A DNA stretch of 64,000 bases, from the NCBI GenBank assembly GCA_021234155.1, contig JAJEKV010000173.1, positions 818,405 through 882,404 of the forward strand. The letters are read 5' to 3'. The notes under the pieces were generated by a model. The model made no database searches. It worked only from the letters and a program-made list of their open reading frames with translations, and was not told the DNA's origin. The DNA comes from Isoetes taiwanensis (taxonomy: Eukaryota > Streptophyta > Lycopodiopsida > Isoetales > Isoetaceae). Shown here piece by piece: positions 61,401-64,000 of this stretch. The position numbers were made by a program, and so were the translations under genes. Each line of letters starts with the position of its first letter. Position 1 is the stretch's first letter.

Positions 61401-62230
61401 AGAGCTCTAGAGTTTGAAGCTCTGCTCTGTTGCTAAAATGCCATAGCTCCCGGGAAGTTTTTCCCCACCAGCCATAGCTCCAGTTAAAGAAAAGTGTATT
61501 AATGGCCGCAATAGATGCAAAGTGTATTAATGGCCGCAATAAATGCAAAGTGCACACCATGTCTCATCTGCTATAAATGCTATGAAGTCAACGTGTCATG
61601 CGATCATAATTTTGAAGGAAGAAATTAGGTGCGAACAAAAATTGGATACTGCTTTATATAGGAAGGATAGTATAGTATAGCCACGTAAAAAACACGTAAA
61701 ATTTGGGTGGGGCATTTTCTGCCCCATCCGCCAATCTCTGTGTGCCACGTGGCACGGATTCTTTCCAAGCATCAGTGATTCTTGCAGGCCATTTTCCAAG
61801 AATCATTGATTCTTCTTGGTCCTCTTGGAGATATCTTTCAGTCATTTCAATCAATGAAATATTACACAATTTATTCAGTTATTCTTGATCATCTTGGAGG
61901 TATGTTTTCAGTGAAATCAATGAAATATTACAATCAAATGAAATATTACACAATTCATTCAAAATTCCACATCCTTTGCATTCAACTCTGAGTCTGTTCA
62001 GATACATTGAAACAGACTGAAACATTACATTGAGTCTATTCTGAGTCTGTTCAGATAGCAATACAGTACATCCAAAAATCAGATTCCTTGAAACATTGGC
62101 AGATTCATCCAAAATCAGATTCATTTAGCAACATTGTTCAGATACATTGAAGATAGCAGAATGGCAGAAACATTACACAGAATTACGCATCGTGGATCTC
62201 TTCTCTATCATAAACTCTTGAAATTCTTTC
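58444..62230. other. Intergenic DNA, no supported gene
   Basis: Long AT-rich stretch on both strands. Short frames show no family. Repeated short text is present at 61495-61555 (GGCCGCAATA-ATGCAAAGTG twice) and at 61790-62160 (ATTCAGTC/GAAATATTACAC-type repeats). Confidence 0.5.
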
Positions 62231-62236
62231 TCAAGT

Positions 62237-62745
62237 TCAGCAGTAAGCCATGAAGGTGCAGTTGTTGAATGAACCACCATAGATTTTTGTACCTGCAGAA
62301 CTCCCAATGTTTATATTCAGACTCAAAGCCCTGAGAGCTATTGGGCACTTTGCTAGCTCAGCTTCATCAACGTCAAAGTATGTAGCATTTATAATCTGTT
62401 CCAGACTCCTATTCTTCAAATCTAGCACTTGTACTCCCGGACTTGCAAGTTCAGAAATAAAACCAGATCTCTCAGATTTCTTACCAGATTTTACATCCTG
62501 AGTACAATCAACCTCCATGGAACACTGCCCATAATCATATGGTCTGTCTGCTGCTACAGCTTCATCTTGCTCTATATCAGCCAATGCAACGCCAGCTACA
62601 CTTCCACGTTTCTCACACTCATCTCGTCGCTTCAATTCTTCCTTGTACACATCCTCAAACATTTGCCTATTTCTAGAATCATCAAAAGACCTACCAACCA
62701 CATACATTGCACACTTCGTCCGCAGCTCCACATTCTTGTCATATC
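62237..62745 (-). CDS. Last exon of an unknown minus-strand gene
   Basis: After an AG acceptor at about 62746 the minus strand stays open to 62237. The peptide starts YDKNVELRTKCAMYVVGRSF, has a charged middle (EDVYKEELKRRDECEKRGS) and an acidic part, and ends IYGGSFNNCTFMAYC. The ending GGSFNNCTF recalls a tail motif in some plant and fungal transposon or NTPase-like proteins, but I cannot name the family. A donor-like GT within the end (near 62294) means the last 18 codons might be intron. Upstream exons are not seen: a LINE insertion lies from about 62800. Confidence 0.4.
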
Positions 62746-62799
62746 TGCATGGCAACAAACAATTAGAAATCAACAAATAAACCAAAGGAAGGAAGGAAG

Positions 62800-64000
62800 G
62801 AAGGTTCTTTTATCGTCCACGGAGGCCAATCGGCGTATGGGACCCAAATTACACGGGTGCAGCAAGCCTGTTGCTACCCGGATTAAAAAAACCCCCCTTA
62901 CGAGGGAAAAACCGTCCCAGCAACAAGCCTACTGGCAGCTGTACAAATATACATAGACACATGAATTCCCGGCACCTCAGGTAGGCGCCCGGGGGCAGAG
63001 GTGAGTCCGCAGATCCAAAACCTCCTGGAGGTAGGAGCCAAAGGATCAAACTGACGGCGTACTGAGTAGCTCGTGCAGGGGCAGACCAGGTCGCACCAAG
63101 AGAACGTAGCGAGCCCGAATCTGACTATAGGCTGGAAAGCTCTGGAAGGCATGGCTTTCATCCTCAACAACCCCCAGCGGGCAATACTGACAAAGCCTGT
63201 CCTGGCGCGGCTCTCCAACCCACCGACCCGTCTCAAGCCGAAGATGGTGGGCCCCTGTTCGAATGGACGCGATGATCCTGCGCTTCTTCATGGGCAACTG
63301 AGAACGCAGATAGAGCTGTGGGCCTCGAACCAGGGTGGGGTTTATATGCTGTTTGTAGTGTGCCATCTTTAACTGTTCCAGCGCATGGTGGTCCCAGAGC
63401 TTCCCCAGGAAACAAGAGTCCAAGTACCCCCTCAGCCTATCCCTACCGGGCTGCTCGTAGTGCACTGACGCATTCTATGTGCGCCTACGCTCCAGCCAAG
63501 ACCAGCCACCGGGCTCTCTTTGTCCTTCCAACAAGCCCCGAGTCGCTATGGCTCATCGTCACAGCGTAAGCCAAGTCGCGGAGCCGAAGTCTCGCCCCAT
63601 GTTGGCCACTTTCTCTCGAAATAAACAATGTGTCTATCGAGGGCCGCATGCCGCAGGGGCATGAATCCCGCCTCCTCGCAACAAGATCCGATATGGAACT
63701 CGAGGGCTTGACCCCAAGTGCCCGGTCAAAAATGCCTTCGGACTGCTCTAAGTCGCTTCAAAGTCGCCAAAGACACCACCGGGCCCCACACCTCGACCCC
63801 ATACGTAAGAACTGGCTCCACCCGTGCCCGAACAAATGTGACCGGTGGCCCCACCATACAAAATACGCCTGACTATTATTTTGCATTGCGTGCATAAAGC
63901 CTTCCAACTGCGGTCACACCAAGGTGAATGGATGCATCCCAATACATTGAGGACGGAATTCCACCCCCTGTGTACTTGTAGCCGGGTGTGACCTCTACCA
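62800..64000 (-). mobile_element. LINE, 3' part (reverse-transcriptase tail), minus strand
   Basis: Frame 63465-63046 encodes the C-terminal part of a non-LTR retrotransposon polyprotein: RRIIASIRTGAHHLRLETGR, then CQYCPLGVVEDESHAFQSFP, the zf-RVT zinc motif. Frames further upstream (63942-63748 and neighbours) read GGATGHICSG and WKALCTQCK and look like the end of the reverse transcriptase in broken frames. The 3' UTR (63045-62815) matches the plus-strand copy at 10330-10500. The element ends in TTCC repeats next to 62785-62800 rather than poly-A. It continues past the window end. Confidence 0.75.

Overview
The window looks like nuclear DNA of a land plant. Its genes have short GT-AG introns, and it holds plant families (a BASS plastid-type metabolite transporter, a PHT1 phosphate-transporter relic, an oleosin domain and a plant-type FANCD2) among many decayed transposable elements. 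The DUF7869-type and LINE proteins and the long, repeat-rich intergenic DNA would suit a seed-free vascular plant (fern or lycophyte) or a gymnosperm. This placement is an inference, not proof.

Layout. 1.3-6.4 kb: the 3' part (22 exons, + strand) of an apparently intact FANCD2 gene. 7.1-9.75 kb: a fold-back element with a 15-unit tandem array. 10.0-10.5 kb: the 3' end of a LINE. 13.2-13.4 kb: an LRR receptor kinase relic. 16.67-20.5 kb and about 25.2-33.4 kb: two blocks filled with a dispersed family of short palindromes, the first carrying a broken transposase-like gene (DUF8039-like plus DUF7869-like). 20.68-22.25 kb and 43.31-44.88 kb: two long terminal repeats of one Ty3/gypsy chromovirus, in opposite orientation but sharing the same flanking 5-bp target duplication. 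33.8-43.3 kb: the chromovirus interior on the minus strand (chromodomain, integrase, RNase H, reverse transcriptase, protease, gag). Near its 5' end it also holds a degraded histone H3-like domain behind a coiled coil. 24.07-24.62 kb: an uncharacterised Cys-rich single-exon gene. 48.28-48.7 kb: a tandem tRNA-derived SINE pair, followed by a PHT1 pseudogene. 51.7-55.1 kb: a BASS-family transporter gene (+). 56.87-57.75 kb: a single-exon minus-strand gene that joins a complete oleosin hairpin domain to a hemerythrin (HHE) domain. 62.2-62.75 kb: a minus-strand exon of unknown function. 62.8-64 kb: a minus-strand LINE of the same family as the 10-kb copy.

The two most unusual observations are the intact oleosin-hemerythrin fusion, which has all expected proline-knot and iron-ligand residues, and the histone H3-like domain inside a chromovirus. 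The inverted LTR pair with a matching target duplication, together with the two palindrome-rich blocks, fits one model. In it a large DNA transposon inserted between the chromodomain and the 3' LTR of the chromovirus, and a later inversion carried its 3' half plus the neighbouring flank. A misassembly would leave the same signature and must be excluded. The host genes (FANCD2, BASS, oleosin-HHE) show no sign of acting together; they are simply neighbours.
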